Source: Bellilinea sp. (lineage in GTDB: Bacteria; Chloroflexota; Anaerolineae; Anaerolineales; Anaerolineaceae). Taken from it: a DNA stretch of 64,000 nucleotides. How positions within the stretch are numbered: position 1 is the first letter of the stretch; each line of letters starts with the position of its first letter. The notes below the pieces were generated by a model. That model saw only the letters and a program-made list of their open reading frames with translations, had not been told where the DNA came from and did no database searches. The stretch lies in NCBI GenBank assembly GCA_026003615.1, contig BPHQ01000002.1:343674-407673 (forward strand), written 5' to 3'. A program made the position numbers and the translations under genes. Shown in pieces: positions 34,947 through 45,043 of the stretch.

Positions 34947-37109
34947 ATGTCTTCACCTGTTGAATTCGCGGAACAACCTCAAAAAATTTTAGAAAGCATC
35001 AGTGATGCCTTTTTCTCACTGGACGATCAGCTTGTCGTTCGTTATTTCAATCAAGCCGCTGAACGCATGCTCCACCGCACTCGCAACGAAGTTCTAGGTA
35101 AACCTCTGTTTGAAGTTTTCCCCGAAGCCAAGGGGTCCATTTTTGAAGAAAAATATCGCTTCGCCCTCCGATCCAAACAACCCCTGACTTTTGAAACGTA
35201 CTTCGATCAACCCCCTTATGAAAACTGGTACGAGGTCAGGGTTTATCCTCATGCAAATGGTATCTCCGTTTATTTTCAAGTCGTTACAGAACAGGTCAAA
35301 GCAAAGCAGGCATTACAAAAGGTCCAAAAACGAATGGAAACCATTTTACAAACATTATCCGAAGGGATTGTGATGGTCAACCAGGCCGGAGAAGTAATCT
35401 TTTCGAACCGGGCCGCCGAGCAGATGTTCGATCGTCACCAAAATCAATTACTTTATCCGTCCTGCGAGGACTGTCGCTGGTTGCAGGTAGACAATATTCT
35501 CACCCCGCTGCGCCCCGATCAAATCCCCCTTTTCATTGCATTGAACCAAAAACGAGCTGTGGAAGATTTTGAACAGGGTTTAATTGACTCGAACGGCAAA
35601 TTACGCTGGTTATCGGTGACTGCAATACCTCTAATCGAAGACGAAGATCTGAGCGGGGCAATTGCCAGTTTCCGGGATATTACCGTACAAAAAGAACGCG
35701 AAAAGCAAATCCGCTTCCAGGCTGACCTTCTCGACCACATCGGTCAGGCCGCTATTGCCGTTGATCAAAACGGTATTGTGATTTATGCCAACCATTATTG
35801 CGAACATTTGTTTGGTTACTCGCTGGAAGTCATCCTTGGAAAACCAATCCTCGAAACTCTCATTCCGATTTCCTCCATACCTTCTATTGAGCAAATCCGC
35901 ACCACTGTACGGCGCGGGGAGATATGGAGTGGCGAAATTACCCTCAAGCGGAAAAATGGGGCTGACTTCACGGCCTATTGCTCAGTGACACCCATTCAAG
36001 ATCAACAGCAAATTTTGGGTTTTGTGGTCATCGCCATGGATATCACCGAACGCAAGTGGGCAGAAGAAACCGAACGCCAACTTCGCGCCCTTTCGGACGC
36101 CTTGCGAGATACCGCCTCCGCCTTGAACAGTACTCTCAACTTTCGTGAGGTCCTTGAACGCATTCTGCTCAATGTTGGCAAGGTCGTTCCCCATGAATCG
36201 GCCAACATCATGTTATTGGACGGTGAATGGGTTGAGGTGCTTTTCCATCAAGGTTATTTTTCCAACAAGACCGATAAATTTCTGGAAGGATTACGTTTTC
36301 GGCTGGAGGAATTTCCCACCCTTCAAAAAATGGTCGAAAACAAATTGCCGTTGGTTATACCGGATACTGAGAAATCTTCGCTTTGGCGTAGCAATTCAAC
36401 CATGGCATGGATCAAATCCTACGCCGGAATGCCTCTGCTCAGTCGCGGCCAGGTGATCGGTTTTCTCAATCTGGATAGCGCTACACCGGGCTTTTTCAAC
36501 GAGGAAGTCATCTTTCGTTTGCAGGCTTTTGCCGATCAAGCCGCCCTGGCCGTCCAAAATGCCCGTTTATATGAAGAAGTTCAAAGTTTATCTGTAACCG
36601 ATCCGTTAACCGGGGTTTACAACCGGCGCGGCTTATTCCAAAAATGCAATGAGATGATCGAAGAAAACCGACGGAACAATCTACCGGTGGCATTGGTGGT
36701 CTTTGATCTGGATAATTTTAAGGATTATAACGATTCTTACGGACACTCCATCGGGGATCTGATATTAAGCAGCGTTGCCAAACGCATTGCCAGCCGACTG
36801 CGAGTATCTGATGTGCTTGGGCGTTATGGCGGCGATGAATTTGTCCTGCTGCTTTCTGGAATTTCGGATACGGGAATAAAACCCATTCTGGAGCGGCTGC
36901 GTCAATCCATCAGTCTTGAACCCATCCACATCGGCAGTGAATTGCTCTTTGTCACCATTAGCATGGGGGTATCCACCAATACCACCTCTGGTTACGACCT
37001 GACCACTTTGCTGCGGCATGCGGACCACGCCCTTTACCGCGTGAAAAAGTCCGGACGCAACCGGGCTATGTTGTACGGAGAATTGCCAGATTACACCCAA
37101 AACTCCTGA
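34947..37109 (+). CDS. Diguanylate cyclase with PAS and GAF sensor domains
   Basis: A 720-residue soluble signalling protein that should make cyclic di-GMP from GTP. Three PAS domains (about 10-115, 130-245, 250-370), a GAF domain (about 385-545) and a GGDEF domain (about 555-715) are recognised. The active site is intact as Y-G-G-D-E-F, and the allosteric I-site R-V-S-D lies five residues before it, so product inhibition is expected. There are no membrane segments. The PAS ligand is not evident. The gene stands alone, convergent with the YwiC-like gene. Confidence 0.92.
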   Translation: MSSPVEFAEQPQKILESISDAFFSLDDQLVVRYFNQAAERMLHRTRNEVLGKPLFEVFPEAKGSIFEEKYRFALRSKQPLTFETYFDQPPYENWYEVRVYPHANGISVYFQVVTEQVKAKQALQKVQKRMETILQTLSEGIVMVNQAGEVIFSNRAAEQMFDRHQNQLLYPSCEDCRWLQVDNILTPLRPDQIPLFIALNQKRAVEDFEQGLIDSNGKLRWLSVTAIPLIEDEDLSGAIASFRDITVQKEREKQIRFQADLLDHIGQAAIAVDQNGIVIYANHYCEHLFGYSLEVILGKPILETLIPISSIPSIEQIRTTVRRGEIWSGEITLKRKNGADFTAYCSVTPIQDQQQILGFVVIAMDITERKWAEETERQLRALSDALRDTASALNSTLNFREVLERILLNVGKVVPHESANIMLLDGEWVEVLFHQGYFSNKTDKFLEGLRFRLEEFPTLQKMVENKLPLVIPDTEKSSLWRSNSTMAWIKSYAGMPLLSRGQVIGFLNLDSATPGFFNEEVIFRLQAFADQAALAVQNARLYEEVQSLSVTDPLTGVYNRRGLFQKCNEMIEENRRNNLPVALVVFDLDNFKDYNDSYGHSIGDLILSSVAKRIASRLRVSDVLGRYGGDEFVLLLSGISDTGIKPILERLRQSISLEPIHIGSELLFVTISMGVSTNTTSGYDLTTLLRHADHALYRVKKSGRNRAMLYGELPDYTQNS

Positions 37110-37114
37110 GCGTG

Positions 37115-37975
37115 CTACACACCAAAGGCTGGATAAACCCACAATCCGGCTAATGCGATCATAAATAATGTACTAATAACCAGCTGGCGCACTCCAATCG
37201 TTACTGGTTTTACCCCAATGGCTGGTCTTAGTGCCCCCCAAACGGCTTCAACCAACTGAATCAGATAAGCCAGCGGAAGATAAGGTGGCAGCACCCCAAC
37301 AATGGAAAGCAAACTGACAACAGTAAAATTTATCCCACAAACCAGGATAGAAGCGCGAGCAGCCCTTAGCCTTCTTGCGAGTGAGGGCAGTTCTTTCCAC
37401 TCGCGTTGATTAAGTCGCAAATAGGCATATAAAATCGAGCCAATAGCCTGCAGCCACAAAAGCAACCAGAGCGCCCAGCCGATCCAATCTGTCTCGCCTT
37501 TTCCAGCCCAGTAAACCGCCGGGGCTGACAATCCCAACACACCGCTACCGGCAATTTCCACAACCGGCTTCCGACGTTCTTCGCGCCGACTGACCAGCCA
37601 TAAGTGCCAAAATAAAACCGGCAGTGCTGGCAAAGCCAGCACTACCAGAAATCCCAAACCCTGACTGAGCATACCGGCTACGCCGATCAGTGCAATCAAT
37701 CCATATACCCCCATCCAGAATAAAGCTGGCAAGCGTTCTTTGGAAGGACGTCTGCGGCTCAGTACTTTGACCAAAATTGTGAGCGGCTGGCGGAAGAAAA
37801 AACCGGCCAGAGCCGTCAGAATCACCCATCCCTGACCGCTGTTCAATCCACCTGAAAGGACCAGCCCAACCATCATCGGGCCGAGCAAAAACACCCAAGA
37901 TCCATGTTCGATTGGAACGGCAATGTGCCTTTGGAAAATAACACTTCTCAAAGGGGTTTTTGCCTGTACACTCAT
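37115..37975 (-). CDS. YwiC-like membrane protein
   Basis: A 286-residue integral membrane protein with about eight hydrophobic segments and the N-terminal P-I-E-H-G-S-W-V-F-L-L-G-P motif (about 20-32) of the YwiC-like family. Its function is not established. GGAGGAGTT precedes the chosen ATG at 37975; an earlier in-frame start would add 20 residues of poor quality. It lies downstream of uvrB on the same strand (about 90 bp), so it may be read with it. The C-terminus ends only 5 bp from the convergent cyclase gene. Confidence 0.8.
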   Translation of the reverse strand: MSVQAKTPLRSVIFQRHIAVPIEHGSWVFLLGPMMVGLVLSGGLNSGQGWVILTALAGFFFRQPLTILVKVLSRRRPSKERLPALFWMGVYGLIALIGVAGMLSQGLGFLVVLALPALPVLFWHLWLVSRREERRKPVVEIAGSGVLGLSAPAVYWAGKGETDWIGWALWLLLWLQAIGSILYAYLRLNQREWKELPSLARRLRAARASILVCGINFTVVSLLSIVGVLPPYLPLAYLIQLVEAVWGALRPAIGVKPVTIGVRQLVISTLFMIALAGLWVYPAFGV

Positions 37976-38068
37976 AACTCCTCCGCAATCAGGATGACCA
38001 GAACTAACCCGCAGTATACCGGATTTAATGAGCAACTCAGTTGCGTTGGAGCAAAAACTAAGCCAACT

Positions 38069-40117
38069 CTAATCTTCGCCTGCCAGTAATCGTGCTTTTT
38101 TCCAAGGGGGAAGATTGCTTTCCTCAGCCAGTAAAGCACGCAATTCGAAGATTTGATCTCTCAAGGCGGCTGCTTTTTCAAACTCCAAATCTTTGGCAGC
38201 CTGCTTCATTTGTTTTTCCATCTCATTAATCAACCGCTTCATCTCATTGGGGGGCATCGGCAGGAAGCCACTTTTATCACTGGTTCGATATTCCCCTCGC
38301 CCTTCAGCAATCCCCGCACCAGCGGAAATACGCTCGGTAATATCATGAATGGCTTTCACAATACCAACCGGTTCAATTCCGTGAGATTGATTGTAAGCCA
38401 TCTGCTTTGCGCGGCGACGGTTGGTTTCGTCAATAGCAGTTTTCATCGAATCAGTGATAGTGTCAGCATACATGATCACCCGTCCGTTGACATGCCGGGC
38501 AGCCCGCCCAATCGTTTGGATCAGCGCCGTGGAAGAACGCAAAAAGCCTTCCTTGTCCGCATCCAGAATCGCCACAAGGGAAACCTCCGGAAGATCCAAA
38601 CCTTCGCGCAGCAAGTTGATGCCGACCACCACATCGAAAACGCCCCGGCGTAAATCCCGCAAAATGCCAACGCGCTCCAATGTCTCAACCTCGGAGTGCA
38701 AATAATGTACTTTTATCCCCATTTCCATCAGGTAGTCAGACAGATCTTCTGCCATCCGCTTGGTCAGTGTGGTTACCAGCACGCGTTCGCCAACCTCAAC
38801 CCGTTTGCGGATTTCCTTGACCAGATCATCCACCTGCCCGCGAGTTGGGCGCACCTCCACCTCTGGATCTACCAACCCGGTTGGACGGATGATCTGCTCG
38901 ACCACCTGCTCGGCGCGCGCCATTTCATACGGACCTGGGGTAGCCGACGTGTAAATGGTGTAACCCATGTGTTCTTCAAACTCATCAAACTTCAATGGCC
39001 GGTTATCCAGAGCCGAAGGCAAACGAAAGCCAAATTCCACCAGTGTTTGTTTGCGCGAACGATCGCCGTTATACATACCGCGAATTTGCGGAATGGTCAT
39101 GTGAGACTCATCAATGATCAAAAGGTATTCACTTGGCAGGTAGTCAATCAGCGTCCACGGAGGCGAACCCGGCGGGCGTTGATCCAGATGACGGGAGTAA
39201 TTTTCAATGCCGGAACAGTAACCCGCTTCGCGCAACATTTCAAGATCATATCGCGTTCGTTGTTCCAGACGCTGTGCTTCCAGAAATTGATTATTCTTCC
39301 GAAAATGCGTCAGGCGTTCTTCTAACTCGGACTCAATGTTCTGAATGGCAATTTTCAAACGGTCCTCGCCGGTGATGTAGTGTTTGGCTGGGAAGACGAT
39401 CATCGTATCGGGTTGGGAAAGCAGTTCACCAGTCAACGAATGGATTACCTGAATCCGCTCCACCTCATCACCGAAGAAGGTTATCCGAATCACCTTGCGA
39501 TCCTCGTAAGCCGGGAACACTTCCAATGTATCTCCTCTCACCCGAAATGTTCCCCCGCGTAATTCCAGATCATTGCGCTGATACTGGATTTCCACCAGTT
39601 GACGCAACAAAGCATTCCGCCGGTAAATTTTGCCCACTTCCAGTTGAATTTGACCCTTTCCAAATTCTTCCGGGCTGCCCAACCCATAAATGCAGGATAC
39701 CGAAGCCACAATGATCACATCCCGGCGGGTCATCAAGGCTGTAGTGGCTGCCAGCCGCAATCGCTCAATTTCCTCGTTGATTTCGGTTTCTTTTTCGATA
39801 TATAAATCATGCTGAGGAACATATGCCTCCGGTTGATAATAATCATAATAGCTGACGAAGTATTCCACAGCATTCTCAGGGAAGAACTCCTTAAACTCTG
39901 CATACAATTGGGCAGCCAGAGTCTTGTTGTGTGCCATCACCAGCGCCGGCATTTGCAATTCTTGAATGACATTCGCCATCGTAAACGTTTTTCCTGTGCC
40001 GGTTGCCCCCAACAGCACCTGATGACGATACCCTTTCCGTACCCCCTCCACCAGTTGACGGATGGCTTCCGGCTGATCACCCGTTGGAATGTAAGGCGCT
40101 TGCAATTTGAACTCCAT
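38069..40117 (-). CDS. uvrB: Excinuclease ABC subunit B
   Basis: A 682-residue nucleotide-excision-repair helicase-like protein that receives damaged DNA from UvrA and recruits UvrC. It has Walker A G-A-T-G-T-G-K-T (about 38), the DNA-clamping b-hairpin region [12 protein letters not shown] (about 90), the domain-3 motif [12 protein letters not shown], and the C-terminal UVR motif [13 protein letters not shown] (about 650), all intact. The start is the ATG at 40117 (M-E-F-K-L). It lies 75 bp downstream of mfd, linking transcription-coupled and global repair in one operon. Confidence 0.97.
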   Translation of the reverse strand: MEFKLQAPYIPTGDQPEAIRQLVEGVRKGYRHQVLLGATGTGKTFTMANVIQELQMPALVMAHNKTLAAQLYAEFKEFFPENAVEYFVSYYDYYQPEAYVPQHDLYIEKETEINEEIERLRLAATTALMTRRDVIIVASVSCIYGLGSPEEFGKGQIQLEVGKIYRRNALLRQLVEIQYQRNDLELRGGTFRVRGDTLEVFPAYEDRKVIRITFFGDEVERIQVIHSLTGELLSQPDTMIVFPAKHYITGEDRLKIAIQNIESELEERLTHFRKNNQFLEAQRLEQRTRYDLEMLREAGYCSGIENYSRHLDQRPPGSPPWTLIDYLPSEYLLIIDESHMTIPQIRGMYNGDRSRKQTLVEFGFRLPSALDNRPLKFDEFEEHMGYTIYTSATPGPYEMARAEQVVEQIIRPTGLVDPEVEVRPTRGQVDDLVKEIRKRVEVGERVLVTTLTKRMAEDLSDYLMEMGIKVHYLHSEVETLERVGILRDLRRGVFDVVVGINLLREGLDLPEVSLVAILDADKEGFLRSSTALIQTIGRAARHVNGRVIMYADTITDSMKTAIDETNRRRAKQMAYNQSHGIEPVGIVKAIHDITERISAGAGIAEGRGEYRTSDKSGFLPMPPNEMKRLINEMEKQMKQAAKDLEFEKAAALRDQIFELRALLAEESNLPPWKKARLLAGED

Positions 40118-40192
40118 AAGATTATCCTCTCTGCCTCGGAAAACCGCTCGATAATTCGATTGTAACACGTTCCAATAAAAAGAACATTATTT

Positions 40193-43100
40193 CTAGATAT
40201 TTCTTTTTACACCATTGGTTTCCATCCTGCCTTCGTGAAAAACAGTTTGAATGACAGCAATGGTTTCCAGAACTACCTCCTGCCAATGTGGGTCTTCCCG
40301 GCTGAACGGCATGCGATAGGCATTTTTCCCGGCTCGCACTGTACCTCCAATCGGCGGCAAATTGCGCGCTTCCACATTCTCCGGCAATGGAGGAAAGCGA
40401 AAAACTATTTGATCATTTTCCGCTGCTACCGAAACCAAGCCGGCATCCTGCGCCATCAGTTTAACCTTCATCTGATATAACAAATTGCGCACCATTTCCG
40501 GCAAAGCGCCAAAACGGTCTTCAAATTCGGTGGCCAGAGCATCCAGTTCAGCAAGGTCCTTAACATCCGCAATTCGGCGGTACAGATTCAGACGAATCTG
40601 TGAATCGGCCACATAGGATGAGGGAATACCACTGGCCAGTGGCAATTCAACTGCCACCGCCATGCTTAATTCGCGCATCTCATCCACTGGTAGTTCAGCC
40701 GTTTCCAAACCGCTCACCTGCTTCAACTGTCGTACGGCCTGTGCCAGCAAACGGGTGTAGAGGTGAAAACCCACACTGGCAATATAGCCGTGTTGTCGGG
40801 TTCCCAGCAATTCGCCTGCCCCGCGCATCTCCAAATCCCGCATGGCGATGGAATAACCGGCCCCCAGTTGAGTATTTTCTGCAATCACCTCCAATCGTTC
40901 CTGACCCTCTGGGGTTGGAGGTTTGCGCCGGTGGCGGAAAAAGTAAGCATAGGCACGCTGGGCTCCTCGCCCTACCCGCCCGCGCAGTTGGTACAACTGA
41001 GCCAATCCGAAAGTATCGCCTCGATCAACAATCAATGTATTCGCATTGGGAATATCCAACCCCGATTCAATGATCGAGGTGCATAACAGCACATCAATTT
41101 TCCCGCGCGTGAAGTCGTGCATTACACGAGCCAGCTCACCCTCGTTCATCTGACCATGTGCCACCCCAATTCGCGCTTCTGGCACCAGTTTTTGTAAATG
41201 CCGTTCCATAGCCCGGATAGTCTGAACTCGATTATGCACAAAAAAGACCTGACCGCCGCGCTCCAGTTCACGTACAATCGCCTGCCGAACCAGCCGCGGT
41301 GAGTACGGGCCAATATGAGTGATGATCGGCAGGCGCTCTGCCGGCGGGGTGTTGATGACCGAAATATCTCGTACGCCGGTCAGCGCCATGTACAAAGTTC
41401 TGGGTATGGGAGTAGCCGTGAGGGTCAGTACATCCACCTCGGTTCGCATCTTTTTGAAATGTTCTTTATGCGTAACCCCGAATCGCTGTTCCTCATCAAT
41501 GATCAACAACCCAAGGTCCTTAAAAGTCACATCCGGTTGAAGCAGGCGATGGGTGCCGATCAGAATATCCACTTCTCCTAATGCGGTTCGCAGGATGATC
41601 TCATCCTGTTCGCGCGGAGAACGGAAACGCGAGAGCATCTCCACTTCTACTGGAAAGGCAGCCAGGCGCTGACGGAATGTTTCGTAGTGCTGCTGAGCCA
41701 AAACGGTGGTCGGTACCAGCATGGCCACCTGTTTGCCGTCCATTACGGCTTTGAATGCGGCCCTCAAAGCCACCTCAGTTTTACCGTAACCCACATCACC
41801 ACATAACAACCGATCCATCGGGCGCGGACGCTCCATATCGCGCTTGACTTCAGCAATGGCTTTGAGTTGATCTTCCGTTTCCACATAGGGAAAAGAAGCC
41901 TCTAAATCTTGCTGCCAGGGTGTATCGGGGCTAAAAGCAAAACCCTGCGCAACCTGTCGGCGCGAGTAAAGATCGAGCAGATCCTGAGCCACTTCCAGGA
42001 CTGCCTCACGCACCCGCTGGCGGGTACTTTGCCATTCATTGCTGCCAAGCCGGGTGGGAGTTGGTGTTTCACCGCTCGGCCCAATGTAACGGCTGATTCG
42101 GTCAGCCTGATGCACCGGCACAAATAACTGATCCCCATCAGCGTATTCGATACACAGGAATTCACGCTCCACCCCATCCAGCAGCCGTTGCACCAGCCCG
42201 ACGAACTTGCCAATCCCATAATCCACGTGGACAACCCATGAACCGGGTTTGAAATCAGCGTAGGACGCTTCGGGGGCTTCGGCAATTGGTCTGGCGCGTG
42301 TGCGGGGTTGAGGCCGTTCCCATCCAAAAATTTCACTATCGGTTAAGAGATGAAAACGTCTTTCTGGTGAAAGGGTCAGAGTCCAGCCTTCACTGAGAGA
42401 ACCTTCTTTGAATTCAAGCCGATCGGGATCACATCCTTGCTCGCGCCACAACGCTTTCAGTCGGGATACCTGCCGTGAAACGACCACTGCTGGCTGATTC
42501 GTGTTACAGAGGTTGTTGAGGTACTCAAAAAAAGGCTTCAGCCTGCCGCCATAACGCGGGCCGGGTTGAAACGACTCCGCCAGTGGTGAGGGTTCTTCCG
42601 TGCTGCTTTGTCCCATATCCAGCCAGCGCAGCGAGTTCAATTCATCCACAACCTCACTCCAGGTGAGATATGGAATGGGGAAATTTTCCGGCAGCACGCC
42701 TTCCTGAATACTCTCTCGGCGGAGTTTGACAGCCTGTTCCTCAATTTCGTTGGCTACAGACCCCAGAAACAATAAATCATCCACAACCACCAATGACTGA
42801 GCCGGTAAATAATCCAATATACTGGCCGGAGAAGAATGAACCAGAGGGAGATAAAATTCATCCAGGGGTTGTCCCTCGGTCAGGTTGAGGTGGCCAGCAT
42901 ATCCCGGCAGCACCTCGCGCGCTGGTGTGATCAACAGGCGTTCGATTTTTTCGATGGTGCGCTGTGATCCCGGGTCAAAACGGCGCAGTGTATCCACTTC
43001 ATTCCCGAAGAACTCCATGCGCACCGGTAAATTCTCAGCCGGCACCCAAATATCCAGGATACCGCCGCGCTGAGCAAACTGTCCCGGCTCTACCACGATA

Positions 43101-43618
43101 TCAACCGGCTGGTAGCCAATCTCCAGCCATTGCCGTTGTAAAATCTCCGGCGAAATACTTTGTCCCAGTTTAATTACTTTGCTGGATTTTAGAAAATCAC
43201 GGCGAGGTAAAGTGCGGGTCATCACTGCCCGCAGGGGAGCGATCACAACTGGCGGCAGGGCCGGACGCGGCAAACCCAGAAAGTGATAAACCGCCAGGGA
43301 AGTCAAACTATTCAACCGATCCCGGCGGGTAACTGTTCCCCAGGCTGCCTGTTCGTAGAAAAGCGGATTGGGCTCCGGGTAAATTTGCAAAGCATTCCGA
43401 TCCATCCAAAAAGAAAGTTCGTCCAGCATCGCAAGCGCACGGTCGGTACGATCGGTAACCCACAAAACAGGCACCTTCAAGTCTTCCCATAGTGCTGCCA
43501 GCAAAGGCAGGCGCGCAGCCCTCATTAAGCCCAAACCGGGCAGCGTTTCGCCATTTCGCACACTTTCCAATAATTTTGGATAGGCCTTTAGAGACCGTAT
43601 GGCTTCTAAAACATTCAT
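40193..43618 (-). CDS. mfd: Transcription-repair coupling factor
   Basis: A 1141-residue DNA translocase that removes stalled RNA polymerase and recruits UvrA. It contains an N-terminal UvrB-homology module (about 1-450), a CarD-like RNA-polymerase-binding domain (about 465-560, H-V-D-Y-G-I-G-K-F-V-G-L), a RecG-like helicase core with Walker A G-D-V-G-Y-G-K-T-E (about 615), D-E-E-Q box and Q-L-R-G-R-V-G-R-G, and a C-terminal TRCF domain (about 990-1100). Length is normal. The ATG overlaps the pth stop by 4 bp (ATGA), so translation is coupled. Confidence 0.97.
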   Translation of the reverse strand: MNVLEAIRSLKAYPKLLESVRNGETLPGLGLMRAARLPLLAALWEDLKVPVLWVTDRTDRALAMLDELSFWMDRNALQIYPEPNPLFYEQAAWGTVTRRDRLNSLTSLAVYHFLGLPRPALPPVVIAPLRAVMTRTLPRRDFLKSSKVIKLGQSISPEILQRQWLEIGYQPVDIVVEPGQFAQRGGILDIWVPAENLPVRMEFFGNEVDTLRRFDPGSQRTIEKIERLLITPAREVLPGYAGHLNLTEGQPLDEFYLPLVHSSPASILDYLPAQSLVVVDDLLFLGSVANEIEEQAVKLRRESIQEGVLPENFPIPYLTWSEVVDELNSLRWLDMGQSSTEEPSPLAESFQPGPRYGGRLKPFFEYLNNLCNTNQPAVVVSRQVSRLKALWREQGCDPDRLEFKEGSLSEGWTLTLSPERRFHLLTDSEIFGWERPQPRTRARPIAEAPEASYADFKPGSWVVHVDYGIGKFVGLVQRLLDGVEREFLCIEYADGDQLFVPVHQADRISRYIGPSGETPTPTRLGSNEWQSTRQRVREAVLEVAQDLLDLYSRRQVAQGFAFSPDTPWQQDLEASFPYVETEDQLKAIAEVKRDMERPRPMDRLLCGDVGYGKTEVALRAAFKAVMDGKQVAMLVPTTVLAQQHYETFRQRLAAFPVEVEMLSRFRSPREQDEIILRTALGEVDILIGTHRLLQPDVTFKDLGLLIIDEEQRFGVTHKEHFKKMRTEVDVLTLTATPIPRTLYMALTGVRDISVINTPPAERLPIITHIGPYSPRLVRQAIVRELERGGQVFFVHNRVQTIRAMERHLQKLVPEARIGVAHGQMNEGELARVMHDFTRGKIDVLLCTSIIESGLDIPNANTLIVDRGDTFGLAQLYQLRGRVGRGAQRAYAYFFRHRRKPPTPEGQERLEVIAENTQLGAGYSIAMRDLEMRGAGELLGTRQHGYIASVGFHLYTRLLAQAVRQLKQVSGLETAELPVDEMRELSMAVAVELPLASGIPSSYVADSQIRLNLYRRIADVKDLAELDALATEFEDRFGALPEMVRNLLYQMKVKLMAQDAGLVSVAAENDQIVFRFPPLPENVEARNLPPIGGTVRAGKNAYRMPFSREDPHWQEVVLETIAVIQTVFHEGRMETNGVKRNI

Positions 43619-44265
43619 TTTTCCAGTTGATTGCCGTTAAACCGATTCATCGCAGATTCCAAACCTTCGATGACAAATGTCATTAGCGCTTCTGCTGCGC
43701 GGGAAAGCAGGTAATCCAAGTCTTTCTTTTCCTCGGGTGAGAAACCGTGTAGCACATAACTGGCACCCTGCTTGCTCCCCGAAGGGCGGCCGATTCCAAA
43801 GCGAAGACGTGGAAACTGCTGAGTACCCAGACGGTTGATAATGGATTGCATCCCTTTTTGGCCTGCCGAGCCACCGTCCGGTCGAATCCGCAAAGTGCCA
43901 AAGGGTAAATCCAGATCATCATGCACCACGATGAATTGATTCAGTGGAATTTTATAAAAACGTACCAGCCCGGCCACCGACTCGCCGGATAGATTCATAA
44001 AGGTTTGAGGTTTTGCCAGAAGTACTTTGTGTTCTCCCAGGTTTCCTAAACCCACAATCGCTTTCTGCTGCACTCGGCTCAAGTTAATTCCTGTTTCCTG
44101 TGCCAGTCGGTCTATGACCATAAAACCAACATTGTGACGGGTTTCCCGGTATTCCCGCCCCGGGTTGCCCAAACCAACCAGCAAAAAAGGTGGAGCGGTC
44201 AATTCCATCTCGGAAGTGCTTTTTCGTGAAAATACACGGCGAATCCGCGAACCAAGAGGATCCAA
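43615..44265 (-). CDS. pth: Peptidyl-tRNA hydrolase
   Basis: A 216-residue esterase that releases peptides from stalled peptidyl-tRNA. The conserved V-G-L-G-N-P-G-R-E-Y, T-R-H-N-V-G-F (catalytic His) and V-H-D-D-L-D-L-P-F-G, as well as G-G-S-A-G-Q-K-G-M, are present. The start chosen is TTG at 44265 because AAGGAGG lies seven bases before it; this adds about 19 basic residues ahead of the usual core. An ATG at 44208 would give the standard length but has no clear ribosome site. It overlaps mfd by 4 bp. Confidence 0.93.
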   Translation of the reverse strand: MDPLGSRIRRVFSRKSTSEMELTAPPFLLVGLGNPGREYRETRHNVGFMVIDRLAQETGINLSRVQQKAIVGLGNLGEHKVLLAKPQTFMNLSGESVAGLVRFYKIPLNQFIVVHDDLDLPFGTLRIRPDGGSAGQKGMQSIINRLGTQQFPRLRFGIGRPSGSKQGASYVLHGFSPEEKKDLDYLLSRAAEALMTFVIEGLESAMNRFNGNQLEK

Positions 44266-44288
44266 TTTTCCCTCCTTGTAAAAATTTC

Positions 44289-44903
44289 TTACCGGCGTTT
44301 TTTCGGCCTGCGCAGTCCGATCAACACAGCCAGCATCCCCAATAAAAGGATGGTGATGCCAACTCCACGCATCACACTGGCGGTCCATTGAACCGGTTGA
44401 ATGCTGCCGGGATTGGGTTTTGGTGGGGTTGGAGTTTCAGGCGGGGATGTTGGTGTGTCAACCGCCGTTAGTGTAGCCGGAATGGTCGAAAGTATCGAAC
44501 TGTCTGCTGTAGGTGATTCGACGAGCGAATAATTGCGCACTTTGACCGACTCAACAACGGCTTCGCGCATTTCTCCATTTCTAAAATATACCCGTAAGAC
44601 AAGCCGATAATCGCCATCGGGTATGAGGGTTGTATCCCAACGGTAAATCGGTTGCGAATCCGGGAATGTATTTCCTTGCGTCAATAGAAACAGGTTTCGT
44701 TCTTCCCGATCCTCAGCGTAGCCAAAGAGTAATTCAAAGGATTGCACACTCTCCGATGATACCCGCGCTTGAACCTCAATTACTCCCTGCAAGACCTGCT
44801 GATCGGTAGGAGACAGTATCAAAATTTCTTCATCCGCCTGAGCCAAAACCCCACGGGGCAGGATGAAAACCAAAACGGCCAGTCCAATAATCCAACGCCA
44901 CAT
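44289..44903 (-). CDS. Membrane-anchored Ig-like domain protein, unknown function
   Basis: A 204-residue protein with a signal peptide or N-terminal anchor (about 1-21). A b-sandwich-like extracellular domain (about 25-125) has the I-L-S-P-T-D and D-G-D-Y-R-L-V-L-R-V-Y segments of bacterial Ig-like domains. It continues with a Thr/Pro-rich linker (about 135-165) and a C-terminal membrane helix ending in a basic R-R-P-K-K-R-R. It should be tethered to the membrane with its domain outside. Start at the ATG after AAAGG; a GTG six codons earlier is possible. It lies 23 bp upstream of pth, so they may be co-transcribed, without an obvious functional link. Confidence 0.75.
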   Translation of the reverse strand: MWRWIIGLAVLVFILPRGVLAQADEEILILSPTDQQVLQGVIEVQARVSSESVQSFELLFGYAEDREERNLFLLTQGNTFPDSQPIYRWDTTLIPDGDYRLVLRVYFRNGEMREAVVESVKVRNYSLVESPTADSSILSTIPATLTAVDTPTSPPETPTPPKPNPGSIQPVQWTASVMRGVGITILLLGMLAVLIGLRRPKKRR

Positions 44904-44947
44904 AGCCTTTAAGTTTATCACGAAGTGCTTGAAATGACTGAAAAGAG

Positions 44948-44996
44948 TCGAACCCCCGTTTTAGCCTGATCCTGCCTCGATGGCATGAAAGGGCTG
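44948..44996 (-). pseudogene. Degenerate tRNA-Glu fragment with hairpin insertion
   Basis: Bases 44948-44967 are identical over 20 bp to the intact tRNA-Glu (45059-45078), covering the variable region, part of the T-arm and the 3' anticodon stem. Bases 44986-44996 match the 5' anticodon stem and loop. Between them are 18 extra bases containing TGCC-ATCGA-GGCA, a hairpin of the same form as in the repeats beside the CAU tRNA. The acceptor 5' strand and D-arm are missing, so this is a remnant, not a functional tRNA. Confidence 0.7.
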
Positions 44997-45009
44997 TTCA
45001 GCCCCCCCC

Positions 45010-45035
45010 AAAAAAACACCCGCCTTTCGGCGGGT
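45010..45035 (-). terminator. Intrinsic terminator of tRNA-Glu
   Basis: On the minus strand a 7-bp GC-rich stem ACCCGCC/GGCGGGT closes a GAAA tetraloop and is followed by G and seven T residues. It lies 9 bases after the tRNA 3' end and separates the tRNA from the remnant downstream. Confidence 0.85.
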
Positions 45036-45043
45036 TTGCCCTG

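Noticed and set aside
44948..44996. Functional intron-containing tRNA-Glu
   Set aside because: The D-arm and acceptor 5' strand are missing and the insertion is only 18 bases; it is a remnant.
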